Shown here: piece after piece, positions 46,147 to 58,544 of the stretch
Position numbering within the stretch: position 1 is the stretch's first letter
Layout: each line of letters opens with the position of its first letter
Origin: Halichoerus grypus
Lineage: Eukaryota > Chordata > Mammalia > Carnivora > Phocidae
Length of the DNA: 64,000 nt
NCBI RefSeq assembly: GCF_964656455.1
Contig: NC_135715.1
Span: 148,979,935 to 149,043,934 of the forward strand
Direction of reading: 5' to 3'
Position numbers and translations under genes: made by a program
Notes under the pieces: model-generated
Databases searched by the model: none
What the model saw: the letters and a program-made list of their open reading frames with translations, nothing else
Told to the model about the DNA's origin: nothing

Positions 46147-46662
46147 ATTTATTTATTTATTTTTTGACGTAGCGTTCCATGATTCATTGTTTGCGTATAA
46201 CACCCAGTGCTCCATTCAGTACGTGCCCTCTTTAATACCCATCACCAGGCTAACCCATCCCCTCACCCCCCTCCCCTCTAGAACCCTCAGTTTGTTTCTC
46301 AGAGTCCATAGTCTCTCATGGTTCTCAGAGTCCATAGTCTCTCATGGTTCGTCTCCCCCTCCGATTTCCCCCCTCATTTTTCCTTTCCTACTATTTTCTT
46401 CTTTTTTTTTTTTTTTTTAACATATAATGTATTATTTGTTTCAGAGGTACAGGTCTGTGATTCAACAGTCTTACACAATTCACAGCGCTCACCATAGCAC
46501 ATACCCTCCCCAATGTCTATCACCCAGCCCCCCCATCCCTCCCACCCCCCACCACTCCAGCAACCCTCAGTTTGTTTCCTGAGATTAAGAATTCCTCATA
46601 TCAGTGAGATCATATGATACATGTCTTTCTCTGATTGACTTATTTCGCTTAGCATAATTATC
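46147..46662 (-). mobile_element. L1 3' UTR (carnivore subfamily), antisense
   Basis: Reversed L1 3' end: CATGATTCATTGTTTGCGTA, CACCCAGTGCTCCATTC, CCCATCACCAGGCTAACCC, the C-rich stretch, then an internal T-run at about 46402-46419, ACATATAATGTATTATTTGTTTC, TGATTCAACAGTCTTACACA and TATTTCGCTTAGCATAAT. The left end lacks the final poly(T) of the family apart from an ATTT run. It is a low-divergence copy of the same subfamily as 14440-14714. It carries a 26 bp tandem duplication listed below. Confidence 0.92.
46297..46348 (+). repeat. 26 bp tandem duplication inside the L1 3' UTR
   Basis: Two identical 26-base copies (beginning TCTCAGAGTCCATAGTC, ending CATGGT) occupy 46297-46322 and 46323-46348. 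The related L1 at 14440 has a single copy of this segment. Confidence 0.95.
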
Positions 46663-46989
46663 CATTGCTTTCTTTAGAATGGGAAGCTATAAATCTTTCA
46701 TGCTAAATAATTTGAAAACAAAGAATATAGTAATAATGGGAAATTTGTTGAATTATGACTTTATAGTTGGTGTGTGCTTATGAAATACAAGAATAAATAG
46801 AAAAAGAGAAATGACAGTAAGCACCTAACATCACCTAATTTCTCAATTCTGGAGATGAACTTATAAAACTAATTTCTGAAAAGCATATGGTTGTTTTAAA
46901 AGATCCTTGTGTTTTTTTTTCCCCTAAGTTTTCTCAGGTAACTGAAATAGTTATTAAAAAATTTTATTTACTCATTACTACTTTTTTTT

Positions 46990-47105
46990 TATGAAGGTAT
47001 ATTGACATATGCAATATTATATTACTTTCAGGTATACAACAAAATGATTAGATACTCGTGTATATTGTAAAATGGTCACCACAGTAAGTCTAACGTAATT
47101 TTGAA
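46990..47105 (-). repeat. old L1 3' end relic, antisense
   Basis: TATTGACATATGCAATATTATATTACTTTCAGGTATACAACAAAATGATTAGATAC (read in parts) and AAATGGTCACCACAGTAAGTC follow the reversed L1M 3' UTR. Confidence 0.65.
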
Positions 47106-47269
47106 GGTGTTCATCATTGTAAACTTACTTTACATTTGACAATTCTCTTAAAAAGTATCATATAGCTGTTAGAAATTATTGAATAGAAACTAAAAACTCC
47201 ATATTAATTATTCCTTATAACATTTCACTATGGACTACATTGTCTTTTCTCTTTAAAAAACTGTGTTAC

Positions 47270-47420
47270 GAATTCATAGACTTTGTGTTGAAAAGGACTT
47301 CGAGAATCTTCCAATTCCATCTCTTTCTTGATCAAATAAATTGAGGCTCAAGCTTACACAACAGGATAGTAGCAAAATTCAGTCTAGAAATCAAGTCTTC
47401 TATGACCATTTTTTTCCATT
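47270..47420 (-). repeat. MIR-like relic, antisense
   Basis: AAAAGGACTTCGAGAATCTTCC, AAATTGAGGCTCAAGC and ACACAACAGGATAGTAGC resemble a reversed MIR-related consensus. Diverged. Confidence 0.4.
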
Positions 47421-49077
47421 GCAATTTACTATTCCCAGTTTTAAAGAGAAAACCTACTTAGCAAGCAGATAAATGAATCCAAAGACAAAATATAATATGT
47501 ATACCTGTCTTCCCTTTATATACGTTAATTGTGAAATTGGTTTGTCTATGTAGCTCTGTCTGTTAATTGATCCCTTGGATATCATTTATAACTAGCCAGG
47601 AGTTTAGCAGAGATGTGAGCTAAAGGAGACTAAGTAAAGTCTATGTATTTACCTCCCTACCAGAAAGGCCAGAAAGTCTAAGCTTTTGTAAAGTACTTTG
47701 TCTTATTCTGCTTTGCCTAATGGTATTAATATTAGTATAATCCCCTGATGAAAAATGCCTATGGTGTTATTTATCTTTAAATACTTCTTCAACTGGAGAG
47801 CACCTAGTTTTAAATGGGGAATTCTCTGAATGTTAGATACATTTGTCATTTATTTCATATTTCTACATGGATTTGTTTGGCACTATGTGAAATAACAAGA
47901 AAGTTTGTTCGTAGCCGAAGAATATTTGTGAAAAGGGAAAAGTCTGATTTGGTCTCAAGGGGTCAAGTAGTAACATTCTGAAGCCTGGAATATGAAATTT
48001 AGGGATCTGGGCCAAAAGCACAGCCAGGGAATATTACAGTTTTGGGGAAAAAATATTTGAAAATGTAAAAAAAAATAAAATTATCAAATTTTTTATCAAA
48101 TTGATTTCAATAGCAGTTTTGGTGAGTAACTAAAATAAGCATGAGCTAAATATAAGAAAATTAGGAAGGAAGTGAACCTTTTTGAACAAAGGACCTATGA
48201 GAAATGGGAATGAAGAAGGGATTACTATGGGAGATAAAATACAGCAGGAAATACCAGGGTTTTCAAATTATTTAGATTTAAACATTGAATCAGCATAAAT
48301 TATTAGTGGATATATGGTTGCATTTCAAATATCGATTGGAAAGACATTAGGTGGAAGAAGGTTGTCTCCGGAATTCTTTGTCATTTGATTCGGGTATTGT
48401 GAAATAAGAGAAGCAGTCCACTCACTTCAGAGACAGAGCTTCTTCTGACAAAACCAAGATTCCAGCTGACTGTGTTCTTACATTTTAGGAGATGTTTGGA
48501 AGAAGTAATCTTTCATCGCTTAGGAAATATGTACATACATATATTTAAACCAACTAAAGTCATTTTTGTCTTTTTTCTAATCTTATGAACTATGAGAAAC
48601 TTCATCTCCATAGCAATTATGCATATTTTTACATTTAAGAATGGTCTCCTGTTGTGTGACTGTTTCTTCAGTTTCCAAGAAAGTGTTTATTATCTTCTCT
48701 TTTTTCTTCCTGCTGGAATAAGCAGTTCCTTTTTCTGAACCTTTAAAAATCATGTTCAAAAAAGTACAAGTAGAGTCCAGTCTCAGTCTTTGTAGCAGAT
48801 ACTATTGGAGCATCTCCTTTTTCTGTAACTTGCATAGTTGTGATAGCAAACAGTAAAAATAAAGGCCATGGGGAGCTCAAGATCTGATGTAATTTATGCA
48901 ACCATAGTCTGAGAAAAGATGTATCTCAAAGTATAGAGAGCACAGATAAAACATGGAAGAAGCAGTTATTCACATTTTAGGTCTGCACTGTATTATTTGC
49001 TAAGAATAACAACTTTATTATTTTGTAAACATGATAAATGCTAATTAACAGTTAAGCAGTGTACAAAAGCACAGAAG

Positions 49078-49115
49078 TATAGAAATATACAGAAGTATAG
49101 AAAACAGAACTATAG
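49078..49115 (+). repeat. short imperfect tandem repeat
   Basis: ACAGAAGTATAGAAATATACAGAAGTATAGAAA contains two copies of ACAGAAGTATAGAAA separated by TAT, followed by a third diverged ACAGAACTATAGAAA. Confidence 0.8.
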
Positions 49116-49294
49116 AAATCAACACAATGCTCAAAATCTTCTCAGGCAGAAATAACCCAGTGTTAACTTACCTGGACCAGAAGTCCAGGTAACCTGGACT
49201 CTCTCTGAATAAATACAAATACAAGAATAGATAGATAGATTTAAAGAAAATAACATTCAACAGTATATAAACAACTCTATACCAACAACTTTAT

Positions 49295-49395
49295 ACTAAT
49301 AACTGTGCATTTCACATCTGTCATCTCATTTAATCTTCACAAATGCCCAATGAGATTAAGGCTATTAATATCCCCCATTAAACAGCGAAATTGTA
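49295..49395 (-). repeat. MIR relic, antisense
   Basis: TCATCTCATTTAATCTTCACAAATGCCC...TATCCCCCATTAAACAGCGAAA is the reversed central MIR phrase. Confidence 0.6.
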
Positions 49396-50449
49396 ATATT
49401 AAGCTGCAAATAGTTGAATAGTTAAGGAGAATGAGGCTGGGAATGAATAGACAGTTTGGATGAATCAGCTTTATAAGAAGGAAATTATAATATGCATGCT
49501 GTTTTACAATAAAAAGCATTGAACTTTACTTGAATTTAATAATCAAAGAGATGAAGTGAATTAAAGGAGTTACTAAATATCAGAAATGTGTATCTTTGCC
49601 ACAAGGGATATTAATTCCTAAAAGATTGCTCTAACGTTAAAGGAAGACATTTATGAAAGTCATTAAATATCTGGCATCCTTATGTTTTTCCTGAACATCA
49701 CATTTCAGTTTTTGACAGTGTATATGTGAATGATGAGGCGGATAGCCTACTTAACATTCCTCCTCCTAGCATGCTCCACTCCCCGGATTTTGTTGCTCAT
49801 TTCGATTCTACTTGCCAGGATTTGCAACATTTACATTTTGTTCTGAAACTGTAATTCCCCTAGTAGTTTAGTTCTAATTATATATTGAAATGGATTCAGA
49901 TTACCAACACTCCTTTTACCATTTCTTTTCTATTTCTGAGCTCTTGATGTGATTCTGGTTTTCCTCTTCTAAAAGTTTTTCAAAAAAGACTCAGTAACTT
50001 CAGTATTTCATGAGATATTTCATATTTGAGAATGTCTGCCTATCATCTTAAATCTTCCTTTCCCTCAGAGCACTAGTCCCCAGTGCAGTCTCCCCTCATT
50101 TTCTTGTTGAGTAAATATCTGAATCCACCTCACTTTCCCCTTGAAGTTGTCTTCCTTTTTTTGTATAGATGCCCAAGACTTCATTCTTTATCATTACATT
50201 TTAATAACATAGTGTATGGGCCGAACTTAAGTCTCAGCGAACATCTCTAATGCCTCACAACCAGAAAATGAAGTCCTCAGCTCTGTTGAAGGCCACCTAG
50301 GAGGAGAAGTGAACAGAAAATGAGGCCTCTGTTCTTCACAATACAACAACAAACTCACTTACTCAAAGAAATAGATACGGGGTGACTAAGGGCTATTATT
50401 CGTACAATGGAACCAACAGTTTTTTGATCTGGGAGGGCTGAGTGCTGTC

Positions 50450-50648
50450 ATCAAAAGAGCACTGGACTTTGGAGTCTCAGAACTAAGCAGAGAGCAGACT
50501 CCTCAGCTAAATGGAAAGCCTGGTATTTAACTGCTTTCATATCTGTAAAATGCAAACAATATTCTCCTTATAAAGCTTTTATGCCAATTAAACAAGGTAA
50601 CAATCTGTACATTGCCTGGCACATGGTTGGTGCTCCCTAAATGATAGT
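50450..50648 (+). repeat. MIR SINE, sense
   Basis: GAGCACTGGACTTTGGAGTC, CTGCTTTCATATCTGTAAAATGC and ATTGCCTGGCACATGGTTGGTGCTCCCTAAATG follow MIR through to its 3' end. Confidence 0.7.
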
Positions 50649-53532
50649 GTTCCCGTGTCTCTCTTTCAGTTATACCTAGACTTAATAAAGATTTGATATA
50701 ACCTTGTTATTATGGGAAGAAAAAGTTTCCACACTTTCAAACAACCAGCTGACAGATTGGAGTCTTTAGAAGGCAGCACGTTCATTAGTAGATTAGTCCC
50801 TGATTCTTTGCATATTTGGATAACACCACTGTTCCAAGATTCAGTGTTAAGAAATCATAGAACCAAGTTGCACAATCCTCCCCTCTACCTGTACCCCGTC
50901 TCTCAGGCAGATTTTATCTGTGATAGAATAACTCAGGAATGGTGATAGACAAGGCAGCAATGGTTAATTACTTCAAGGAGATTCAGAGTCAGGGAGCATA
51001 AATCACTCTATCCCAGACTCTGTGCAGGTTCAGATAAGAAATGGTATCCTGGGCAGCAAGCAAGCACTGAAGGGCCTTGATCTGCCTTCACTTGATCCCC
51101 AGTTATAATTCTAAATAATTAAAGGAAGATCTCTAGCTCCATCAGGTTTTGCATTTATTTCTGAGGATTACCACACCACACCACTTACGTGGTTACATGT
51201 CTGTTTTTATTGCTCATTAGAATGGTATTGCTCCAGACTTGCTCACACAAACATTTGCCGAGGTGATGGAATAAAAACAAAGCAAGTCTTGTAAGCAGAG
51301 AGCTATTTTCATTTGCAAAAATTCAGACTCAATAGTATGCTACAGGAACTGCTGGGGGAAAATAAGTGAGATTGAATATGCTCAAGCATTGTCAGGAGAA
51401 CATGTCAGTAAATTTAATTTTTAAAATGTGTGTAGAAAGAGTAAGGAAACAACAGCTAAATAATTTAAGAAACTAGAATTTTACAGATGATTTTGTATGT
51501 TTGCATGTGAGCATGGCAGTAGCAAGTTAAAGTAGGAAATTGGGTATTCAATGAATTATCTATTCTTTTTGGAAAAGTATATAAGACAGAAAAATTTTAT
51601 AATAGAGATGTACAGAGCACAGATCTATGAGCATTGTGTAAATGATACTTGTACAACTTTAGCTCAGACTTTTATAATGAATTAATGTTACTTTTTACAT
51701 TTATTTGGTAAATTTCATAAGTAATAGCCTTCTATATGTTTTCCAATGTAGTAAAACTTGCAAAGAATGGAAACACACATGACATTATAGTGAATGATCC
51801 AAACAACAGGGCATTAATTAACCAAGTGAGTACAGTAGCTCATTCAGTGGCCACCAACATAAAATGGAAATCTTCATAGTTAAAAAATAGTCAATGGACT
51901 GTTACAAATTTAAATGATTTTGTTGTTAGTTTCATCATGAATCACCTCATGGTGAGATGATGTGTAGAACTCTATGCATAGTGAGTTTGATTTTAGGGCA
52001 TAAATTAACAGTCTTTTAATCGAGTTCCAAGAAGCAAATTTGTAATTTCAGAAAACTGATCAACAAAAGACATGAATGCTTACTTTACAGTTTTTTAGGG
52101 ACTGGTTCAGTCTCCTTCTTTTTAGCATGTAAGAGGTGCCAGACTCCAGGTCTTATAGAAGAATCTCCAAGGATTACACAGCGTTGGATGATTGGAAGGA
52201 CACGCAGGACCCCTTGGGTCTCATGCATGTCTTTACTCATGTAAGGCTTTAATAAAGGCGGTGAAAATGTTACAGCAAGAGAAAGCATCAGGAGCCCAAG
52301 AAGCTTCCAGCACAGCTCTCTAGGACCCTTGGTTAGCCACACAGGACTCATCTCCAGATTATGAACCACCAACATAGGTGGAAGGAATTTTGGCTTTGAA
52401 AGAACTTGTTCTTATGTTGGCCAAAAATAAATATCATTTTTCTACATATCCCAGAGGTACACATAGAGCGCGGTCACTAGCTTACACACTGTGGCACCTT
52501 GAATTACACTGAGGATCATCCATGGGAAGGATGAAGAAAGATTTCCTAATGGAGATCAAGAATCAGTGGAAGTGATTTTAGTGATTACGGTGAGGTGGCT
52601 GTTACAGTCACACATGCACATCGTCCCAGAGACATCCCAGAAAATGGCACATTTTACAAAGTCTAAGGGTTCAATATGGCTGGAGTATAAAGTATATATA
52701 AGTAAACTAGATAAAGAATCATGAGGATAATTCCTCATTTGCATTCCTAAGTGACAGGCATGTCGTGATAGACTTGAATTTGAGATAGGGGATAATGAGG
52801 TATCAAGTTAGGAACACCTCATTTGGAGATATCCAAGAAATAATCAAAAGGCCAGAATACAGAGCACAGTATTTTGAGACCACTCAGCACTAAACAACTA
52901 AAAGACTAATGCTGTGATCTTGATATTTTAAGAGTTCTAATAATTCCTGTCAGAAACCTATTATAAATAGGGCAACAAACAAACAAAAAAAATTGTTTTG
53001 AAATCTGTCTCATGCTGTGAACTTATGTTAGAACAAACTACTGTTTTCAAGTTACAACACCTTCAAAGGAAAGTGTTTCTCAGGTAACAAAGGTACTTGC
53101 AGAAGACCAGGTGAAAGCTGGCTTCCTGTGGAGAAGTTTGCCTTACCAGTTTCGTTATGGCTTCTTTCCACCATGTGGGTTCAAAGGAAACATTCCCTTC
53201 TTTCTTTTCCATTTTCTCTTTTATCCAAGGATTTTAATTGACTTCTAAAATAACAATTAATTGAAGTTAAGTTTATATGTGTACATGTGTGGACACAAAT
53301 ATATATAATTTACACGCATGTGTAAAACACACATAAATGCATGCACATGTAAGAACTGAATTTATTACATCTGACAGATCAAACGACAAATGGTACCAGC
53401 TTCTCAATCTGACTATTTTCATGTTGGCATAGTGCCTTTAAAATAAGCAATTTCTTGAAACCTGAAAAATCATAAAACTACATTTTTTTCCTTTTGAGTG
53501 ACAGCCAGTTCCTTTCAAGGACTAAATAGCAA

Positions 53533-53776
53533 GGATCATTAATATTTTTTTTTATTTTTTTTAAAGATTTTGTTTATTCATTTGAGACACAGAGAGAGAG
53601 AGAGAGAGAGAGCATGAGCAGGGAGAGAGGCAGAGGGAGAGGGAGAAGCAGGCTCCCCACTGAGCCAGGAGCCCGATGTGGGACTTGATCCCAGGACCCT
53701 GGGATCATGACCTGAGCCGAAGGCAGATGCTTAACCATCTGAGCCACCCAGGCGTCCGGATCATTAATATTTTTTT
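53533..53776 (-). mobile_element. Can-SINE, antisense, inserted at the tail of another SINE
   Basis: The body spans 53552-53757. GGATCATTAATA followed by seven T occurs at 53533-53551 and 53758-53776. The right-hand duplication leads directly into the tail of an older SINE, so this one inserted at the boundary of the older element. Confidence 0.95.
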
Positions 53777-53981
53777 AAAGGTTTATTTATTTATCTGAGA
53801 GAGAGAAAGCAGGAGGGAGGGACAGAGGCAGAGGGAGAGGGAATCTCAAGCAGACTGCGCACTGAGCATGGAACCCAATGTGGGGCTCGATCTCATGACC
53901 CTGAGGTCACGACCTGAGCTGAAAGCAGGAGTCAGAGGCTTAACCAAGTGTGCCACCCAGGCGCCCCAGATCATCAGTATT
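53777..53981 (-). mobile_element. older Can-SINE, antisense, host of the previous insertion
   Basis: The body spans 53777-53967, from AAAGGTTTATTTATTTATCT to GTGCCACCCAGGCGCCCC, with the older-subfamily features CTCAAGCAGACTGCGCACTGAG and GAGTCAGAGGCTTAACC. The right flank AGATCATCAGTATT (53968-53981) resembles the left flank GGATCATTAATATT, which indicates its own diverged target duplication. Confidence 0.93.
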
Positions 53982-54724
53982 ATATTGTATGTGTATCTCA
54001 TCCTGCTTCATGATAAAGTGTCTAAAAAGTAATCCCAAACAAAAAGCTATTTCCCCTGAGCTGCAAAGTTACACATGTCATTTAGAATAGTGGTTTCTAT
54101 GCCTTTGCAAACTGCCGTGGCTCTGCCAAGTGTTACTACCTTAGGTTTGTGCCTTTCCATTCCAGTGAGGTAGTCAGAGCTAATACTATATTTTACAAAC
54201 AGGAATAAGCACAACCTCAGAGTGCTTAAATTACTTGTTTAAGGTCACACCATGTCAAGTAGAAGTGAAACCTGGGCTTCGGTGCAGATAATGTTCTTTT
54301 AGGTTCTGACCTATTTGAATTATATTTCTTTTCTTCCCTAAGCTGCCTTATCTCTATTTTCAGAAAAGTAAGAGTAGGGGAATATATTGTCCAGTTACTC
54401 ATGTATTTTTTTATGACATAACTTTTATTTTGAACTTTACATTAAAGCAACCTTCTGCATAGAAGTATATAAAAAAGACAAAGCTGCTTTGAGAGTGGTG
54501 GGCTCTTAATCTATGGAAATACTGCTCCTTGGTACCTTATTGCCCCATTCTTTTTTTTTTTTTAACCTGTACACTTACTTTCTGCACTGTCTCAATGCAA
54601 ATAGACACTCTAGTAAGTTGGGCATGCATATCCTTGGTCAGATTAAGAGCTACCACAATGATTTGTGGCCCAAAGAAACATCTTCACTGAATATGCAGGA
54701 TTAATCTTATTTGGGCTTAATTAG

Positions 54725-54870
54725 AATGGATCAGTCTTTCTTAAACTGGTGTGTTTGTTAAAAATGCAGATTCCCTGTCCACCTACTCTGATTAAGTTAA
54801 TTTTTTTTTTATTTTTGTAGTTAATCTAGAATGAGCCCAGAAACCTGCATTTGTACTTGAGAAGCATGGA
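54725..54870 (-). repeat. possible hAT (MER5-like) DNA transposon relic
   Basis: TTAAAAATGCAGATTCCCTG, ACCTACTCTGATT and GAGCCCAGAAACCTGCATTTGTACTTGAGAAGC are phrases shared by MER5/MER20-type elements. There is a poly(T) interruption at about 54802. Confidence 0.45.
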
Positions 54871-55171
54871 AAAGATAAGAGTATTTTCTTTGTATTGGAG
54901 GGGACAAAGAGCAAAACAAATGAAATACACAGATAAAGTCTATTTTAATCAATAGTGTCCACCATGTTCCCTACCAGTCTTTACAGGAAGCTAATAATAA
55001 GTAGCAAAATTGAGTGGCTTTAGTTTCAGTTCTCTGCTCTTGCACACCAGCTGTGACAGTGTTGTTAATAAGCATCAAAATCATTCAAAGGTGATGATTT
55101 AGGAGACTAAAAAGAAAACTGCAGTATCTGAGTAATCTATTATACTGGTGATACCTGGATAAATAAATCTT

Positions 55172-55401
55172 TGGGGAAGAAAGATCTTTTTTTTTTTTTT
55201 TTTAAAGATTTTATTTATTTGACAGAGACACAGCGAAAGAGGGAACACAAGCAGGGGGAGTGGGAGAGGGAGAAGCAGGCTCCCCGCCGAGCAGGGAGCC
55301 CGATGCGGGGCTCGATCCCAGGGCCCTGGGGTCATGACCTGAGCCGAAGGCAGACGCTTAACGACTGAGCCACCCAGGCGCCCCTGGGGAAGAAAGATCT
55401 T
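55172..55401 (-). mobile_element. Can-SINE, antisense, with perfect 17 bp target duplication
   Basis: The body spans 55189-55384 and is close to the family consensus. TGGGGAAGAAAGATCTT is identical at 55172-55188 and 55385-55401. It carries an uninterrupted T-run of about 18 bases. It is among the youngest-looking insertions of the window. Confidence 0.97.
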
Positions 55402-55784
55402 AAAATAAAATTGACTGTGCAACCATAAGGAGTAACCTTTCAAGCTCAGTGGAAATGCTTCTCTTAAACTGTTCTTGGATGTTTGCCTAGTAGAGACCTA
55501 TTAGCATCAAGATTTTCTGAATGTCTATCTATGATTAGCAAGATTTGATGGAGTCAAAATGATATAGTAGTTTGCTTTGGAAATTCCTTGTTTTCGTCCA
55601 TTTTCTTTTCCACACTCCCTCAAGGGGGACATCTGGTTTTCCCAACTTCCCTTTTCTTAAATTCACATCCTTTAACTGCTATTTTCTATCAGATTGGGTA
55701 AGTGTTAGTGACTGGTCATTGGTATATGCTGACTGCTCAACTCCTTGTACCTACCAGTAATAATAACCCTACTAGCATTGTTCA

Positions 55785-56040
55785 CTGCTTGTTGGGCACA
55801 TATTCTGCCTTTATCCTCATGGTAGTCCTCTGAGCTAGGTAATGTAGTTAGAACAACCTTTTGGTATACTTACCTACTTTCGTTATTATGATGGACCCCA
55901 TTTTACAAATAAGGAGATTAAGGTTTAGAGAAATTTAATACCTTGCCCAGGGTTACACAGTTAATAATCAGTAGAGTTCTCAAGTTCAGACAGCATGGAT
56001 TTTAGAGCATGAGTTCTAATCACTACAGCATGCCACCAGG
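55785..56040 (-). repeat. MIR SINE, antisense, nearly complete
   Basis: ATCCTCATGGTAGTCCTCTGAGC, CCCCATTTTACAAATAAGGAG, ACCTTGCCCAGGGTTACACAG and GAGCATGAGTTCTAATCACTACAGCATGCC follow reversed MIR. Confidence 0.85.
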
Positions 56041-56984
56041 TATTAGAACTTTAAGCTCTTTGTCTTTATGTAAGTAGAGAATGTCTCCAGTTAAAGATCT
56101 TTCTGTGTCTTATTTTGTTCTGTTAGAAAAAGATGGTCCTGTGTCTTTTCACTTAGGAGTCTCCTGCTCTTCTGTTAAGTAGCTTCTAGCAATTTATCTC
56201 TGGGATTGCCAGAACAGAAAAGGACAAGTGTCCCATTGTCACTGCTTTCTTCCAGCACATATCTGCCAGTAGGCTGTTTCTACTCGTCTCCCAGGCTGCC
56301 ATTTGCAACCTTGAACACTCTTCTGTGTCCCCACCTCTTGTGTACCAGGTTTCCCAGAGCCATATTTTCTATTTTCTATCCCTCAACTTATAAACTTCAC
56401 TTTGTTCAGAAAGTACATTTGTTACTCATTTGCCCTGATTTCATAGACAGCCTACTCATGCTTTATTAGAATTCTGGTACCTAAGAAAGCCCTAGTGGTA
56501 AGAAACAATTGTGGGAGGCTTTGGTTGGAAAGGATCCTGGGGGGGGGGGGGTTGGCGGAATGGATTGCTATACTGGGCCAGTTCCAGTGAAAAGAGGGAG
56601 AGAGAGAGGAGAGAGCTACATCTGATGGCCATGGAAGGAGGTGTTCGATTAGATATTTAATTTATTATGACTGCCCCATGGCTGGCAAGGCAATTCTTAA
56701 GGAAAGATTATCTGTACACTTTAGAACATTTGTCAGAATGCATTCTTGAACGTAGACTCAGTTTTAATAAAGATACTATTGCATATTTGTTATTGGTGCT
56801 AAATGAATATGCTAGAGGAAATCATTAATTATGTCTGTAAGGTAATGTCTATAATTTTAATTTATATAGAAATGGAGATTAATTATCTTACTAAAGTTAA
56901 AAATTGTCTGCCTTTAATCTACAAACTGATAAAACATTTCCTGATATTTCCATAACTCTTAAATGAGATATATTTGAAAATAAT

Positions 56985-57045
56985 TTCCACAGTGCGTGAC
57001 ACGTAGTAGAAGGCTAATACGTATTAGAAATTGTTCCTTTCTCTG
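56985..57045 (+). repeat. MIR 3' end relic, sense
   Basis: CCACAGTGCGTGACACGTAGTAGAAGGCTAATACGTATTAG resembles the MIR 3' phrase (cagtgcctggcacatagtaggtgctcaataa). Confidence 0.5.
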
Positions 57046-57281
57046 TGCTTTCTAGCCATCTGCAAGAATTTCATTTAATCTCTGAGTATTTCAGAATGCT
57101 AGTAGAGCATAACTTGAAGACGCTTTTAAGGGGTGCTCTATTGGAGTTTTCCTAGAAAGTCTCCTTTTCATGTAAATATAACTAGACATGAACACAACTG
57201 CCATGGGCTTTGAATATAATACTATTCACTGAATCCTTTCTACAAGCGACTGAGAGGACAGTTGCCCAGCTTAATGCCTTA

Positions 57282-57319
57282 TGAATCCCTGAATTAGTAA
57301 TGAATCCCTGAATTAGTAA
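57282..57319 (+). repeat. 19 bp perfect tandem duplication
   Basis: TGAATCCCTGAATTAGTAA occurs at 57282-57300 and, identical and adjacent, at 57301-57319. Confidence 0.97.
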
Positions 57320-58544
57320 TGCTATTATCATGTTTATTTTGACAATATTGTATAAAGTCTAAGTAATACATATATACATTTTACATTAATTCTCAGAAAT
57401 CCATATTTACCTGTATTCCTAACTCTCTGGATTTAATTTTATGTTAACATATACTTATTAAAATAAAGTCTTAACAAGTCTTTTAAAAATGTTTATCATA
57501 ATTTCCTCAACACATTTTTTGTCCTGGTAATTACCACCCTTGATTTTGTACTGTGGAGTATCTCAAAACTAATGCTAACAACGATTCTTAAGAGAGCTAA
57601 GTAGCAGAAATAATTCAGCTGTCACTACCGGGTAGTGAAGAGAATGTTACGACTTTTCACTTCCAGCATTAACAATGTGGAGATAAGGACAGCTCTCAAA
57701 GGAATGCACTGTCTGAAGAATAAAACTGATAAGGTGTCATGATTCGTATATTCTCAATTTGAAAAACTTGACTGAAGAAACTAATTGGGACTTTTAAAAG
57801 CTTGGTGGATCTACTGGAGGTGGGAACTATACTAAGGAGAATCATTTTTAGAGCCGGGTTTGAGTTGCCTGAATGTTACATATACCCTACGGGGCCTTAA
57901 AGTGCATTTCACACCCAAGAACTATTTCTGGTTCAGTAAATTAAATGTTGGCATAACAATTATGAAGAAAGTTATTGAGACAGAATGTAAAGGCAAACAT
58001 AGTATTATCCCATTTTGATTGAGAATGATAGGTATTTCTCCAAAGTACTTAAAAATAGCAAAGTATATGGTGGGTTGAAATAAAGTCAATAATAACTGTG
58101 AAGCTGGTTTTCATATTTATCGTTTCTGTAAAAATAAAACAAATAAATCTAGTGGGTTGTTTCAAATTTAATGAACTGTCTAGCATTTCAGCCAGTGAAA
58201 TCATATTAATCCAGTTGCATATCAAAGTCCCATCGTATATATGAAACACTTTTATCTTGTCAACTGTGAATCAGATAGTTAACAAGTTGTGTTTCTTTGT
58301 GCTGCTGCTGAAGAACTTGTAGCCTAGTTTATGATCTACCTCTAGCAAATTTATAGGATTACACTGCTTTTGACTAAAAACCCGTTTCTACTCCGTATTC
58401 TTGTTTTATTTTCTGTTGGCTTCATTTTTCTGTTTTATTTTATCTTCCTTTATTTTATGACCCTTCATAAGCCACTTTAAATACATTTGAGGAAATAGTG
58501 GAATGATTTCTTAAATCAGTGAAGTGAAAAAAACGGTGTGGGTT

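Noticed and set aside
46031..46420. 129-codon open frame on the + strand
   Set aside because: Most of it is the reversed L1 3' UTR, which is C/T-rich and by chance open.
52085..52375. 96-codon minus-strand frame with a hydrophobic stretch and a basic C-terminus
   Set aside because: It looks superficially like a small membrane protein, but I recognise no family and see no splice sites, poly(A) tail or target duplication. A protein search would be needed.
55099..55443. 114-codon open frame on the minus strand
   Set aside because: It is the translation of a Can-SINE body and flanks; the same peptide style (GSVVKRLPSAQVM) appears at other SINEs (44246-44503, 60608-60799, 33224-33445).
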